Positions 10,410-23,352 are shown, counted from the stretch's first letter. The stretch is 64,000 nt of DNA from Deinandra increscens subsp. villosa (GCA_039602395.1 JBCNJP010000010.1:89684000-89747999); one strand, 5' to 3'. Made by a program: numbers and translations. The notes: generated from the letters alone by a model not told the origin.

Positions 10410-13400
10410 AGCATATAGCTTCTGGTCGTCTATTGCCTTGATTGCCTTTTAAAACCACTTTAGGTTTCCATTGCATCTGTGGTAATTCAACTTTTAATGA
10501 ACCAACCACTTTGGAAGTGGAGGCACCACCTATATTTTTATCAAATTTAGATTTAGAAAACTGTTTTCTTTTTTATTGAAAACTTATAGGTGTTGGTTCA
10601 ATAAAAACTCTGCCATTTTGTTCAAAGAATTTGACTGCTTTACCAACAGATAATATTTTTCCTATTCCTCTTGATGAATGAAAATTATCAGGACAATCTT
10701 ATGCCATGTGACCTTTTCATCGACATTGATAGCACAGACGATTGACTATGTTCTTCTTTTTAGCACCCCATACAGCTGCACACAAACCATCAGAATCAAT
10801 ATAATCAAAAAATCATAATGGACCTGAAACCGATGATCATGAACCCATTTAGAAGTAGGACTTCGTGGAGTCGAATTCGATCCAGAAGAAGATTGTCTTT
10901 GCGATTTTTGTCCAACTCAAGATTAGTTAGAGAAAACCTTCTTTCTGGGCTGACCACCATCCTCCACCACAAAGACTTGAGCAATTTTGCTAGTTTCAAT
11001 GCAATGTAACGGAAACTCTTTACCAGAAAAAATTTGCTTAGAGCCTTTAAGCTTATATGACCTCTCAGCTTGAACCTTGTCAGCATTAAAAACATCTTTC
11101 TTAACTTGTTTGAGGTTTACTTTCTTCAAATTCTTTGGATTTTTCTTTAAAGCTTTCACTTCAACCTTAGTTTTCTCATAACCCAACCCTATTCTCTGAT
11201 AACCTGGTAACTTAGAAATTTCTACTTGAGAACCAAATTCTCCTGTGTTAGCAATTTAAGTAAGTGAAGCTTTAATTCCTTTCAAATTACTAGATTTCAA
11301 CCAGGTTAGCATCAATCTTTTCTTCTTCAAGTCTCTTCGCATCTTTCACAATCACCTTATCATTAGAAATTTGTTCGCCATCTAATAATGTGCTTCCAGA
11401 AACAAACATAGTCTTTGATTTGTTAGACAATTTTTTCCCTTTCTCAATCTTCTTGTTAAATTGCTTTGAATTTTTACTTTTCTTCTTTGCAGGCTTTTCA
11501 GCAGCAAATTCAGAATAATCATTCTTTTCACTAGAAGGGTGTAATTCAAAAATAGCATCAGTCTACACCACCTGGGGAGAAATTTGATTGAGTTCTTCTC
11601 CACCAAACACTTTCTTGAAATTGGCATCATTACACAAATAACTTATAAACGAATGCGAAATCTTCAGATTGTGTAACTGACGCTTCAAATCTAAATTCTC
11701 AATCTTGATGGCAGATATATAACCTTGAACTCCAGCCAATTCATTTTGAGAAGCGGTAAACTTTTTTGGCGCTTTATTCTTTACTGATTTCTCTCTAATC
11801 AAATGATCATGAGCCTTCAAGACATCCTCAGTGACCTTTTGCCACTTTTCCTTATATACTTCAACATTTTGTTTTAGAAGTTTATTTTCATCAGTCAACT
11901 TTGTTTTAGTTTCAAGCCAGTTAGTACTTGCTTCTTGGTGTTTAATAATTATGGATTAAGTCATCTTTTTTCTTATGAAGAAGCGCCATATGTTTAGCAA
12001 GTTCATCAATTGTCTTGTTAAGCACATCTATCTTATTCTTGGATTTTGCAAAAAGTCATCAAATACTTCTTCAAGTTCTTTTGCTTCTTTCCCATTTTGT
12101 AACATCTTTTATTAAAAGTTCATTTTTTTGCAGTTAACTTTTAAATTATAGAAACAATGTCTGTGTTATCATATTGATATTTTAATTCCCTTTTGGCAAC
12201 ATCTTCAGCCTTCTTATTATACACTTCCAAATATTATTTAAACAAACCATGTCCTTTAACCAACTGAGCAAAATCTTTGTCTTTCTTCGTATAAAGTTCA
12301 CAAACTGATTCATACTTGTATCTGAATCAGAATCTATTATACTTCCATCAATCCGATAAACTTTAATCATAAATTTTGATTCATTGGAAAACACTCTACC
12401 CTAGTCATATCCTTCATCAACTTAAGTAACCAATGCTTTTGGATCTGAACTGCTTTCGGGAACCTTAGAAGGTTGAGCATTGTTACCAGCATTGAATTGA
12501 CCACATTTTGGTTGTTTACACTCTTGAGAAAAATGGAACAATTAAAACATTTAACCTTTGATTTATCAAGCCCGATTCTTCCTCCAGAATTCGGATATTT
12601 CTTCCACTAATTATGAATTACCAACACTTCCAATAATAATACCATAATATGATGAAACTAAAGCAGAAATCAGCGCCATATAATCCTGAGTAGATTTAGC
12701 AGACAAAGCACTCTGACTTGCTTGAACTAGAATAGTGAAAGTATAACCTTCCAAATAACCATGTAAAGAATCCTTAAAACTTGACCCATTACCAGCTAGA
12801 AAAGTTGTTAGTGGTGTAGAAATGACACTTGGTTTTGGTTTAGCATTCACTGTTACAGAATTTTGACCGTAATACAACTCTAGATTCTGGACTTGAGCTG
12901 GAATTTTGTTTGTAGTTAACATTTCGAGCTCTCTGGCTTGCAACTTCCCTGTCAGCTCATGAAATGTTAGACTTGAAAATTCTTTTTCATGCGTAAGAAG
13001 CATAAAATAATTTTCAAACTTGCTTGGTAAAGCTTCCGGAAGTTTTTCCTTCAATTCTTCATCAGATTTCTTGATACTCATAACACCCATTTCACTCATC
13101 AGATGAGCAAACTTCGATACCAAAGAAATACCACATTCATCTGGATAATGTCAAAAATTATCAAATTCTTAATTTAGAACCTTCCATTTGCTCTTCTTGT
13201 ATTGATCGTTGCCTTCAAATCTGGATTCTAAAGTATCCCATAATGTCTTTAAAGTTTTGCATGATCTGAACTGATGCAATAACTCAGTCGGTCATGACAT
13301 TGTAATACTACCATAAGCATTCTTTTCTCTTTGATAATATTTCATTTCAGCATCATCAAAATCATTTTGAGATTTTAGAGTACCATCATCCATCAGATGC

Positions 13401-13549
13401 TGAAAACCATCTTTGATTACAATTCACAAGTTGACATCAGTTGTATCAATGTAAGCATCGAATCGTTTTATCCAATGATGATAATCTTCTAATTTCAATA
13501 ACTTGGGTACTTTCTGACTTGTACGAAGTTCATTATCAAAATTCAACAT
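10410..13549 (-). pseudogene. Gag polyprotein of copy C, multiply broken
   Basis: The likely start is the ATG at 13549-13547 (MLNFDNELRTSQKVPKLLKL), followed soon by a stop. The best-preserved piece, 13123-12611, resembles the UBN2-type capsid region of copia Gag (KLPEALPSKFENY). A damaged first knuckle lies near 12540. Charged, helix-forming segments follow (for example 11898-11563 and 11186-10923). The second knuckle, near 10735-10690, reads CYQCR-stop-KGHMA-stop-DC, with both stops inside the finger. The domain order is the same as in copy A. The boundary at the 3' end is approximate. Confidence 0.65.
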
Positions 13550-14093
13550 CGCTTACACGGAATTTTTAATGATAGAAAAAGCTAGAAATCACTCATCTTT
13601 GAAAAATTGAAATTTTGATTGCCGAATGAAGTCTTATATCCGAATGAAAGAGATTTCACTGAATGAAAAGATGGACCATATGAAAAATACCAAATGAACG
13701 AAAAAATGAACCGAATGAATGAAAATCGTCTAATGAAATTGATTCGCCGAGTGAAGTGATTCCACGAATGAAAATATGAGAAAATGACTTGTCGAATGAA
13801 GATTTCAGCAAATGAGACTCATTCTGTGAAAAACTTGGACCGAATGACCAGTAAATGAGATATTTTGACTGCCTAATGAATAAGAAATGAAGACCAAATG
13901 ACCAGCGAATAAACCTATTAACTCATTCGGTGAACATATTTTGATGAATTTGTTAAAAATGCCTTTAGAAAAGTTGTTCTAAAAAAATTAGAACATTTTG
14001 ATCTGTTTAAATTTCAAAATTGTCCACTTTTGAAAACTGAAAATTTTGAAAATACTCTAAACTTGAATTTTTTCGCTGAACACAGCAACCAAT
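13550..14093 (-). other. Leader of copy C, rich in CCGAATGA-like motifs
   Basis: Untranslated sequence between primer site and gag. From about 13615 to 13930 the plus strand repeats variants of (C)CGAATGA roughly every 15-30 bases. The same motif recurs in both LTRs of this copy. Confidence 0.55.
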
Positions 14094-14107
14094 GGCTTTG
14101 ATACCAC
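14094..14107 (-). other. Primer-binding site of copy C
   Basis: The minus strand reads TGGTATCAAAGCCA two bases after the end of the 5' LTR. It matches the plant initiator-methionine tRNA 3' end complement (TGGTATCAGAGC) with one mismatch in the first 12 bases. Confidence 0.8.
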
Positions 14108-14108
14108 T

Positions 14109-14435
14109 TGTAATAGCCCTGAGTGGATCTTGTTCAGCGTTTCAAGTGTAGAAGATGAACAAAACAGTAAATATAAGTTTGAGTTTATTTCCACCGAATG
14201 AATACAGACTCACAGAGTAGTCGGCGAATGAAACTCAACTGCTAAAAGTTCTATATGAGCCGAATGAGGTTGCTATTTATAGACAACATGTCCACCGAAT
14301 GACATGCCCAACGAATTACTCATTCAGTGGCTATCATTCACCACTCACAAATACATTGACTCATTCCGATCACTCTAGAAACTATTACATCAAGACTCGA
14401 TACATCATATGAAACACACGCACTATGAACTAACA
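14109..14435 (-). mobile_element. 5' LTR of copy C
   Basis: Inverted TGTTAG...ATTACA ends, homologous to 8507-8855. On the minus strand it contains a TATA-like box (TATAAATAG near 14282-14274). Confidence 0.8.
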
Positions 14436-14879
14436 AGTTCCAATCATTTATGATGATGGATCGACTGATTAATATGGTAATCCGATTTCTATACTGATTA
14501 TTGATCATCGACGTTGTTATATTTATCGTAGAAAGGACATTTTGCTAATAATTGTCCTATGAATGTTAACAACTCATCATCATATGCCAAAAATACAAAA
14601 TTTGTTAATCCAGAAGGCATAATTTTTAATGAACCAATGCCCAATAGTAACATTTTCTGGAAAAGGAAACTTGATTCTGAACAATTAGGTAGCCGTTCTG
14701 ACTGTCATTCATCTTTCGAGAATGGTTCATTTGAAATTTCAAAACCAAAAATAGAATGGAGACCTAAGGTTGTCCCTACAACCAATAGTGATTTGTTGAA
14801 GACACTGGATGACCCATCACTGTGGATGAGGGTCGGCGCCGACGACCTATTTTTTTTTATGTTTGCAGGTATTTCAAGA
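14436..14879 (+). pseudogene. Gag fragment of copy D (right piece)
   Basis: It continues the gag piece that stopped at 8506. It contains a degenerate second knuckle near 14513-14560 reading CYIYRRKGHFANNC, where the second Cys of CCHC has become Tyr. An open stretch follows (14559 onward) that matches the copy A segment after its knuckle (start of homology VNPEGIIFNEP). The sequence near 14866 (tttgcaggtatttcaag) parallels the copy A end (tctgcaggtttcttcaag). It is interrupted at 14880 by a CACTA-type end. Confidence 0.6.
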
Positions 14880-15097
14880 CACTACGTCAAAATTCAACTT
14901 TGGCCACGGAAAAAAACCGTGACCAAAGGTGTTTGGTCACGTTTTTTCTTCCATTCCAATCAACACCAAATGTCCCGTCACCTTATGTATCCTACGGCCA
15001 CTTTACAAGATATCTAGTGGTTTAGTCACCTAGAAGCGTGGCTAAAGGGTACCAATATTTGTTGTTGTAATCAAACAATTCTTCGGGAAAGCGTGGC
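14880..15097. mobile_element. CACTA-type transposon end
   Basis: The sequence starts CACTACGTCAAAA and is followed by repeated GTGACCAAAGG / CGTGGCTAAAGG motifs and short inverted copies (ggccacgg, ccgtgacc). That is the usual make-up of CACTA (En/Spm) subterminal regions. It runs into the first N gap, so the other end is not seen. A second end of the same type is at 30409. Confidence 0.65.
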
Positions 15098-15597
15098 NNN
15101 NNNNNNNNNNNNNNNNNNNNNNNNNNNNNNNNNNNNNNNNNNNNNNNNNNNNNNNNNNNNNNNNNNNNNNNNNNNNNNNNNNNNNNNNNNNNNNNNNNNN
15201 NNNNNNNNNNNNNNNNNNNNNNNNNNNNNNNNNNNNNNNNNNNNNNNNNNNNNNNNNNNNNNNNNNNNNNNNNNNNNNNNNNNNNNNNNNNNNNNNNNNN
15301 NNNNNNNNNNNNNNNNNNNNNNNNNNNNNNNNNNNNNNNNNNNNNNNNNNNNNNNNNNNNNNNNNNNNNNNNNNNNNNNNNNNNNNNNNNNNNNNNNNNN
15401 NNNNNNNNNNNNNNNNNNNNNNNNNNNNNNNNNNNNNNNNNNNNNNNNNNNNNNNNNNNNNNNNNNNNNNNNNNNNNNNNNNNNNNNNNNNNNNNNNNNN
15501 NNNNNNNNNNNNNNNNNNNNNNNNNNNNNNNNNNNNNNNNNNNNNNNNNNNNNNNNNNNNNNNNNNNNNNNNNNNNNNNNNNNNNNNNNNNNNNNNN
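15098..15597. other. Assembly gap (500 N)
   Basis: Exactly 500 N, a placeholder length. It lies between the CACTA end and the left arm of the long palindrome. Confidence 1.
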
Positions 15598-18395
15598 TTT
15601 TTCCGGTGAAACAGCCCCAGCCCCACCGCCGCTGGGCGCTGCCGCTAACAACCGTCGCAGCCACCACCACAGCTAACTGCTGCCGCTGCTAGGCTTCTGC
15701 AGCTGCTGGGCTGTTGCCGCTGCTGTCCACCTGCCGTGAACCACCGAGCCGCCACCCATCTCCTCCTCTTCTCGACAGCAACAACCACGCACCACCACTG
15801 CTATCCATCACAGCCCACCACCACCATCATCGAGACTCCTGCTGCTGCTGCTCCCGCCACCCTCAGCCGCCATCATGCTACTGCCGGAAACCTGCGTGAG
15901 CCGCCACCGTGAACCGCCGATAACCACCGAACAACCCGTCACCTTCCTTCTTTTTCCTCTCGTTTCGATCTCGCATTGTGAGTCGTTTTTAATCCTTTCG
16001 TTTACGTTTTTAATACGTTATTAAACGTCCCAAACGATTCCCGAGTCTTGACAATCGAACCGTAAAACCCGAGCTTTCCTAATGACCAAAAATACTTAAA
16101 CCAATTTCTTTTATTTTCTTTCTTTTAAAAACCTTAAGATGTTAAGGTTTGAAAAGGTGAGATTTATGTGGTTATTTGATGATTTAAAACTATGGAAGTT
16201 AAGTTGTGTAACTTGTTATTTAACTATGATCATCTTATATTTGGTTAATGGATGTTGCATGTTTAGACATTGTTAATATCATGTGTTGATATATCAACTA
16301 GAATTGTAAATTTTGATTTTTGTAGTTAGTAATCTTGTTTACAAGTTAATAGATGCTAAATACAATTTATTCATGGACTAAATATGATAATATGGACATT
16401 AGAGTGATAACCTTGGCTTTGGACATAAAATAATGACTTAGAAACATTATAAATGAATTTTTATGGTAAATATCAAATTTAGTAATTTTATAAATTACTT
16501 GGATAAATATAGCCATAAAATATCACCATGGAATTTATTATATAAAATGGGCACGTTTTATAAAAATATAATATCTAAATACACAAGACTTAAATGACTT
16601 GTTAGATTTTTTAAAAAACGAAATGGATAAAAATATATATAAATATATTTTATATCAAAAATGATAAAAGAACATATTTATGTCACTTGACATAAAAAGT
16701 ATAAATCTTGGATTTTATACAAAAAGTGAAAATGTTTTATGTTGAGAACATTCTATAAAAAGTCTTTAAATTTAAAACTCTAACTTTATTTGATAAATAA
16801 AGTTATTTAGAAATGATTTTATAAAAATAAAATCAAAAGACTTATAGAAACTATGAAAAACATATTTTTGATTATTTTAAATAAATCAAAATAATCAAAA
16901 CGTTTTAACCGGATCAAATGCTTATTTTTAAACGTTTGGAATTGAAACGAAATCTTTAAACGATTTAAAAATGTTTTACGACGTAGTAAATCGTAAATAA
17001 TTATTTTCAGCAAATAATTATCCTTATGAATTTTAGAAACCCTATTTTGAGTTAAAAATCATTTTGGTTTGTTAATATAATTATTTTTAATAATAATTAT
17101 ATTTACATTAACTCAAAACCCTAATTTTCAAAACATGAGTTTAATATTAAAATAACCTTTAATATTTACCTACTTGTGTTTAATCATTAAATATTTAACT
17201 TGTAATAATTTGATAAATTATTCCAACAAGTTAGAATAATTATTTTGATAATAATTATCAACCCTAGTTATATATATTTTAACTTAACGCGATTAAGTAT
17301 CCAATCGATCGAGCGAACATAAAAATAATAATAAATATTATTATTTAAAACGATGTTTAATACTTGATTGAACTGACCATCATGATACGTTATCACATGT
17401 TCGTTCCTTGTATTTATTTACATTAAATGCCTTTATACGTGAACGATTGCAATTACTGATTTTGTAAACTGATTAACTAACGGGGTTTTCAAACGCTACA
17501 AACGGGATTATACGTCAAGACTCGACCAGTATCATTTGGGTAACGTTCGTTACTCAAATGATTATGTGGACCCTTATGCATATTGTCTTATGTTTTATTA
17601 GGACTTTACTTGCTAGTTGCCACTCGGTAATCCATCATCATCACTGAATCATGTGAGTTTCACGGCCCCTTTTCTTTTTAACTGTTTACACTTATGGGGG
17701 AGAAATCATGAACTGATAAAATGTTTTTTTTTACTTAATGTTATGGTTTACCTGTTAGCCGTATGACTACATGTTCCATTCTGTATCCCAAACAACTGGT
17801 ACTTTATCGTTATCAACGTTAGTACAACTGAAATCCCACTATTAATTGAATTCGATTAGTTCTGCTCGAAACGATAACTAGTGAATAGATCTATTTGGGT
17901 TGACAACCCTGCCCAGATTGGTAGCTCCAATCCTGACTTCGTACATTGTCAAGGGGTACACGTCAGTTATTCTTGCCTGTTCGGTATTCTTGGGATAGAA
18001 TGCTATGAGTGGGTAATCCGTTAGTATTCGAATTTGAGGTTCATGGTAGGATCTTACAACCACGACAGTAAACCAACGTAACATTTAAGTATGCCGTAAA
18101 CTGTTATCCCAACATGCCGTAAACTGTTATTCCAACATACCGTAAACTGTTATTCCAACACACTATAAACTATTTTTACAAACTTACCATAAAATCATAA
18201 ACCTGTGAACCTCACCAACTTTATGTTGACCTTATAAAACTCATGATTTCCCAGGTATCTAAGCTTATCATGGAAGACGTGCAAATGGGGCTTCACTGTA
18301 ACTTTCGACCTTGCTTTACCGGAGTCGTAGTCCCGACCTATCTTAAATAAACTGCTTGATGATTTCAATATCAAACTAAGACTTTTATTCAAATG
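15598..18395. repeat. Left arm of a 2.8-kb-arm palindrome
   Basis: The inverse of 18407-21207, nearly identical; only a few substitutions and single-base indels were seen by eye (for example in the stretches near 16010, 17693 and 18290). It starts with a GC-rich CCGCCACC/CTGCTG stretch (15600-15900), then about 2 kb of AT-rich sequence. It ends with short repeats of 'gccgtaaactgttatcccaac' type (18090-18170). Parts from about 17650 on resemble 24080-24600 in the same order, so the arm looks like a truncated gypsy-type LTR. Confidence 0.8.
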
Positions 18396-18406
18396 ATATT
18401 GTCTTA
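18396..18406. other. Palindrome spacer (11 bp)
   Basis: Only 11 bases (atattgtctta) separate the two 2.8 kb arms. The innermost pairing is cttttattcaaatg with catttgaataaaag. Confidence 0.85.
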
Positions 18407-21207
18407 CATTTGAATAAAAGTCTTAGTTTGATATTGAAATCATCAAGCAGTTTATTTAAGATAGGTCGGGACTACGACTCCGGTAAAGCAGGGTCGAAAG
18501 TTACAGTGAAGCCCCATTTGCACGTCTTCCATGATAAGCTTAGATACCTGAGAAATCATGAGTTTTATAAGGTCAACATAAAGTTGGTGAGGTTCACAGG
18601 TTTATGATTTTATGGTAAGTTTGTAAAAATAGTTTACAGTGTGTTGGAATAACAGTTTACGGTATGTTGGAATAACAGTTTACGGCATGTTGGGATAACA
18701 GTTTACGGCATACTTAAATGTTACGTTGGTTTACTGTCGTGGTTGTAAGATCCTACCATGAACCTCAAATTCGAATACTAACGGATTACCCACTCATAGC
18801 ATTCTATCCCAAGAATACCGAACAGGCAAGAATAACTGACGTGTACCCCTTGACAATGTACGAAGTCAGGATTGGAGCTACCAATCTGGGCAGGGTTGTC
18901 AACCCAAATAGATCTATTCACTAGTTATCGTTTCGAGCAGAACTAATCGAATTCAATTAATAGTGGGATTTCAGTTGTACTAACGTTGATAACGATAAAG
19001 TACCAGTTGTTTGGGATACAGAATGGAACATGTAGTCATACGGCTAACAGGTAAACCATAACATTAAGTAAAAAAAAACATTTTATCAGTTCATGATTTC
19101 TCCCCCATAAGTGTAAAACAGTTGAAAAGAAAAGGGGCCGTGAAACTCACATGATTCAGTGATGATGATGGATTACCGAGTGGCAACTAGCAAGTAAAGT
19201 CCTAATAAAACATAAGACAATATGCATAAGGGTCCACATAATCATTTGAGTAACGAACGTTACCCAAATGATACTGGTCGAGTCTTGACGTATAATCCCG
19301 TTTGTAGCGTTTGAAAACCCCGTTAGTTAATCAGTTTACAAAATCAGTAATTGCAATCGTTCACGTATAAAGGCATTTAATGTAAATAAATACAAGGAAC
19401 GAACATGTGATAACGTATCATGATGGTCAGTTCAATCAAGTATTAAACATCGTTTTAAATAATAATATTTATTATTATTTTTATGTTCGCTCGATCGATT
19501 GGATACTTAATCGCGTTAAGTTAAAATATATATAACTAGGGTTGATAATTATTATCAAAATAATTATTCTAACTTGTTGGAATAATTTATCAAATTATTA
19601 CAAGTTAAATATTTAATGATTAAACACAAGTAGGTAAATATTAAAGGTTATTTTAATATTAAACTCATGTTTTGAAAATTAGGGTTTTGAGTTAATGTAA
19701 ATATAATTATTATTAAAAATAATTATATTAACAAACCAAAATGATTTTTAACTCAAAATAGGGTTTCTAAAATTCATAAGGATAATTATTTGCTGAAAAT
19801 AATTATTTACGATTTACTACGTCGTAAAACATTTTTAAATCGTTTAAAGATTTCGTTTCAATTCCAAACGTTTAAAAATAAGCATTTGATCCGGTTAAAA
19901 CGTTTTGATTATTTTGATTTATTTAAAATAATCAAAAATATGTTTTTCATAGTTTCTATAAGTCTTTTGATTTTATTTTTATAAAATCATTTCTAAATAA
20001 CTTTATTTATCAAATAAAGTTAGAGTTTTAAATTTAAAGACTTTTTATAGAATGTTCTCAACATAAAACATTTTCACTTTTTGTATAAAATCCAAGATTT
20101 ATACTTTTTATGTCAAGTGACATAAATATGTTCTTTTATCATTTTTGATATAAAATATATTTATATATATTTTTATCCATTTCGTTTTTTAAAAAATCTA
20201 ACAAGTCATTTAAGTCTTGTGTATTTAGATATTATATTTTTATAAAACGTGCCCATTTTATATAATAAATTCCATGGTGATATTTTATGGCTATATTTAT
20301 CCAAGTAATTTATAAAATTACTAAATTTGATATTTACCATAAAAATTCATTTATAATGTTTCTAAGTCATTATTTTATGTCCAAAGCCAAGGTTATCACT
20401 CTAATGTCCATATTATCATATTTAGTCCATGAATAAATTGTATTTAGCATCTATTAACTTGTAAACAAGATTACTAACTACAAAAATCAAAATTTACAAT
20501 TCTAGTTGATATATCAACACATGATATTAACAATGTCTAAACATGCAACATCCATTAACCAAATATAAGATGATCATAGTTAAATAACAAGTTACACAAC
20601 TTAACTTCCATAGTTTTAAATCATCAAATAACCACATAAATCTCACCTTTTCAAACCTTAACATCTTAAGGTTTTTAAAAGAAAGAAAATAAAAGAAATT
20701 GGTTTAAGTATTTTTTGGTCATTAGGAAAGCTCGGGTTTTACGGTTCGATTGTCAAGACTCGGGAATCGTTTGGGACGTTTAATAACGTATTACAAAACG
20801 TAAACGAAAGGATTAAAAACGACTCACAATGCGAGATCGAAACGAGAGGAAAAAGAAGGAAGGTGACGGGTTGTTCGGTGGTTATCGGCGGTTCACGGTG
20901 GCGGCTCACGCAGGTTTCCGGCAGTAGCATGATGGCGGCTGAGGGTGGCGGGAGCAGCAGCAGCAGGAGTCTCGATGATGGTGGTGGTGGGCTGTGATGG
21001 ATAGCAGTGGTGGTGCGTGGTTGTTGCTGTCGAGAAGAGGAGGAGATGGGTGGCGGCTCGGTGGTTCACGGCAGGTGGACAGCAGCGGCAACAGCCCAGC
21101 AGCTGCAGAAGCCTAGCAGCGGCAGCAGTTAGCTGTGGTGGTGGCTGCGACGGTTGTTAGCGGCAGCGCCCAGCGGCGGTGGGGCTGGGGCTGTTTCACC
21201 GGAAAAA
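18407..21207. repeat. Right arm of the palindrome
   Basis: Inverse of 15598-18395. Homology ends at the ccggaaaaaaa near 21207, which is exactly where the left arm meets the N gap, so the true arm length may be greater. Small frames occur in both arms as mirror copies and are not believable genes. Confidence 0.8.
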
Positions 21208-22806
21208 AAGAGAAGGGGAGGAGAAAGGTGGCGGTTGGACAGCAGCTCCGCAGCAGCAACGTAGCGGAGGTTTAGCAGCAGCAGCGCCTCCGTAACAGGA
21301 GCTTACGACAGCAGCAGCATGGCGGCAACAGGGTGGCAGTGATGGCTGTCGTTTTTCCGGCAGAACAAGAGAGAGATAAAGAGGGTGGTTGGTGGGTTCG
21401 ATGGCGGCAGCAGGAGCGGGTGGTGGTGCGTGGTGTTGGCTCTCCGGCAGAAAAAGAGAGAGATGAAGGGTGTGGTTCGGTGGCAGCAGCAACAAGGGAA
21501 GGCTGGCGGTGGTTGCTTGGGCTGCCGAGAAAGGAACAGGGAAGGAGGGTGGCGGCTGCAAAGTGGGTGGTGGTTTGGGTGGTTGCTACCGGTTAAACAA
21601 AAAAAGAAAAAATGAAAATGGGGTATGGGTCTTGCTTGGTTGGTTACAGAGAAAAGGAGAAGAGAAAGTGAGATTAGGTAGATAGTGTGGTGGAGAGGAG
21701 AGTTAGGTGTACAAGTGTTGGCCAAAGGATCACCTCACTTTTGAGAAAAAAATATCTCTAGCAACTTTTATAAAAATATAAAAAATGTAGGTGACACTTT
21801 TTATATAAACTTGTTGAGTCTTAAATTGTAGTTTAAGTTTTGAAAATCTTGTGTAAAATATATAAAAGATTAGGAATAATAAATTTCATAACTTTTATAA
21901 ATAATAAAAGTATAAAATTATATAAGTTGGTGATTAACTTTTATAACCACAAAAAGTGGTAACAAGTTTTATAAGGATTAATACAAGGTCGATGGGCCAA
22001 TATTATTAAGATTTATTCCATTGGGCTTGGACTTTATATTGGACCTAACTGTTTGAAGAAAAAAAATATTTTGGGCCGGTACGTCGGTCATGGGCCGTAC
22101 GGGTCCAAACGGGGCACCGGTTCGAGGCCCGGGCCCGTTGTGTATCGGTTGAGTTTACGGATCGCCACTATCAATCGGTTTATCAAGATTATGCAGCGGG
22201 TTAGGGCTTTAGGCTCGGTTTAATTGTTTTAGGCTTATTGGGCCTATTGGGCCAAGTCGGGCCCAATTGGTTAACGGTTGAGGTTTGGCTTAAGTCTTGA
22301 CAACGATTTCAGTTTGTGATGTTTTTATTTCATAAAAACAATTATTAAAGTCAGTTATAACAGTTTTTCAGAAATCAGTTATAGTTTTCAGTTTTTTCGA
22401 ACGGGTTACGGTTAACGTTTTCAGTTTTGTCAGTTCGTGACGGTTTTAAGCTCGACCGTCCAGATTGTTTAAAACCGAATAGTTTTAAACATACGATCGC
22501 TTATCAGTTTGCTGTGTCGGTTATATAAACGTTCGACACCAGTTCCGGATAAAATATAAAAATACATTTTATATTTAATTTTCTTGTTATTGGAATTCCA
22601 TAATTAATCCATGGAATCTTTATGAAAGTTACGGGTATACGCTTCTAAGTACAAACGCGGGATTAGGTTTACGTCATCAGTTAACAGTCAGGTACTGTAA
22701 TTTAACAGTTTAAACAGTAATCAGATCAGTTAAAGCACAATTAATACTTAATTAAAAAGTCAACGTAAAAGGGTTTGACCTAGGGTTTCGGACGAGGTGT
22801 CACAAA
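21208..22806 (-). mobile_element. LTR-like sequence continuing the right arm
   Basis: First a GC- and GA-rich stretch (21208-21600) with CAGCAG/GGCGG low complexity, then AT-rich sequence, then a segment rich in 'gggcc' and 'gttacggtt' words. On the minus strand it would open TGTGACACCTCG at 22806, next to copy D sequence, as an LTR start would. No coding region is credible; the Pro- and His-rich frames come from triplet repeats. Confidence 0.45.
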
Positions 22807-23352
22807 TTTCTGCTTTGTTTTTCACTGTATCTCATTTTGAGGGGGAATTTGTTTTTGTAAAAATACAAAAATAGTGTGTTGTTTTTCAAATCGTAAAAAT
22901 GAAAATCTATAAATAGAGTTGTCATTTTTAGGGGGAGAAATTTGAAAAGTAAAAAACATTGAAAAATGAAAAATTCAAAAGTCCAAAAACATTAAAAAAA
23001 TGAGAAATTGTATCCGACATGATTGGGAAATGATGGTACATTGGCTTACATCGTCTGACTCATGGATACAATAGATGAAGAAGCCATAAGACCATTTGAT
23101 CGAAGTGTAAGGTAGGCTCGGCAAATCAGAAAGTATTCAAATGTGATATACACTAAATCTGATGCTTGACCTAGTGGACAACATCTTGATGCATATCTCA
23201 TGATATATCAAGAAAAGATATGTGAAAAATAAGATGAGAAGTCACTGTGTATACATCTGTTCATTTTGCCAAGATTTAAATAAGATGAGAAGTCACTGTG
23301 TATACATGTGTTCATTTTGCAAAGATTTAAACTTGTTTGATTTTCTTTATTT
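22807..23352 (+). mobile_element. Copy D, 3' non-coding remnant
   Basis: Collinear with the copy C tail: the G-rich tract (gggggagaaa near 22930), the 'gggaaatgatggtacattgg' segment near 23025, and 'catatctcatgatatatcaag' near 23190. A 60-base block containing 'agatgagaagtcactgtgta' is tandemly duplicated (23220-23330). The hairpin array that should follow is missing because another insertion starts near 23353. Confidence 0.6.

Larger units (their letters stand above)
8507..14435 (-). mobile_element. Complete LTR retroelement copy C (gag-only)
   Basis: A 5.9 kb minus-strand element bounded by two related LTRs (8507-8855 and 14109-14435). It has a primer site next to the upper LTR and a polypurine tract next to the lower one. 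Flanking pentamers are aattc (8502-8506) and agttc (14436-14440), a target duplication with one mismatch. The interior has a decayed gag and the 3' hairpin array but no recognisable pol. It split copy D, so it is younger than D. The two LTRs differ at many positions, so it is not recent. Confidence 0.8.

Noticed and set aside
15022..15692. Open frames running through the first N gap on both strands
   Set aside because: They consist of X residues from N; the same applies to frames over 34576-35365 and 51223-51735. No sequence supports them.
17878..18924. Mirror-image 68- and 65-residue frames in the palindrome arms
   Set aside because: They exist twice only because the arms are inverted copies. 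They have no homology I recognise and lie in LTR-like sequence.
21196..21725. Pro/His-rich and Gly/Trp-rich proteins near 21200-21725 and 15714-15899
   Set aside because: They overlap on both strands in GC- and GA-rich low-complexity sequence, and the 61-residue frame is duplicated as a mirror copy in the palindrome. There is no domain and no plausible gene structure.
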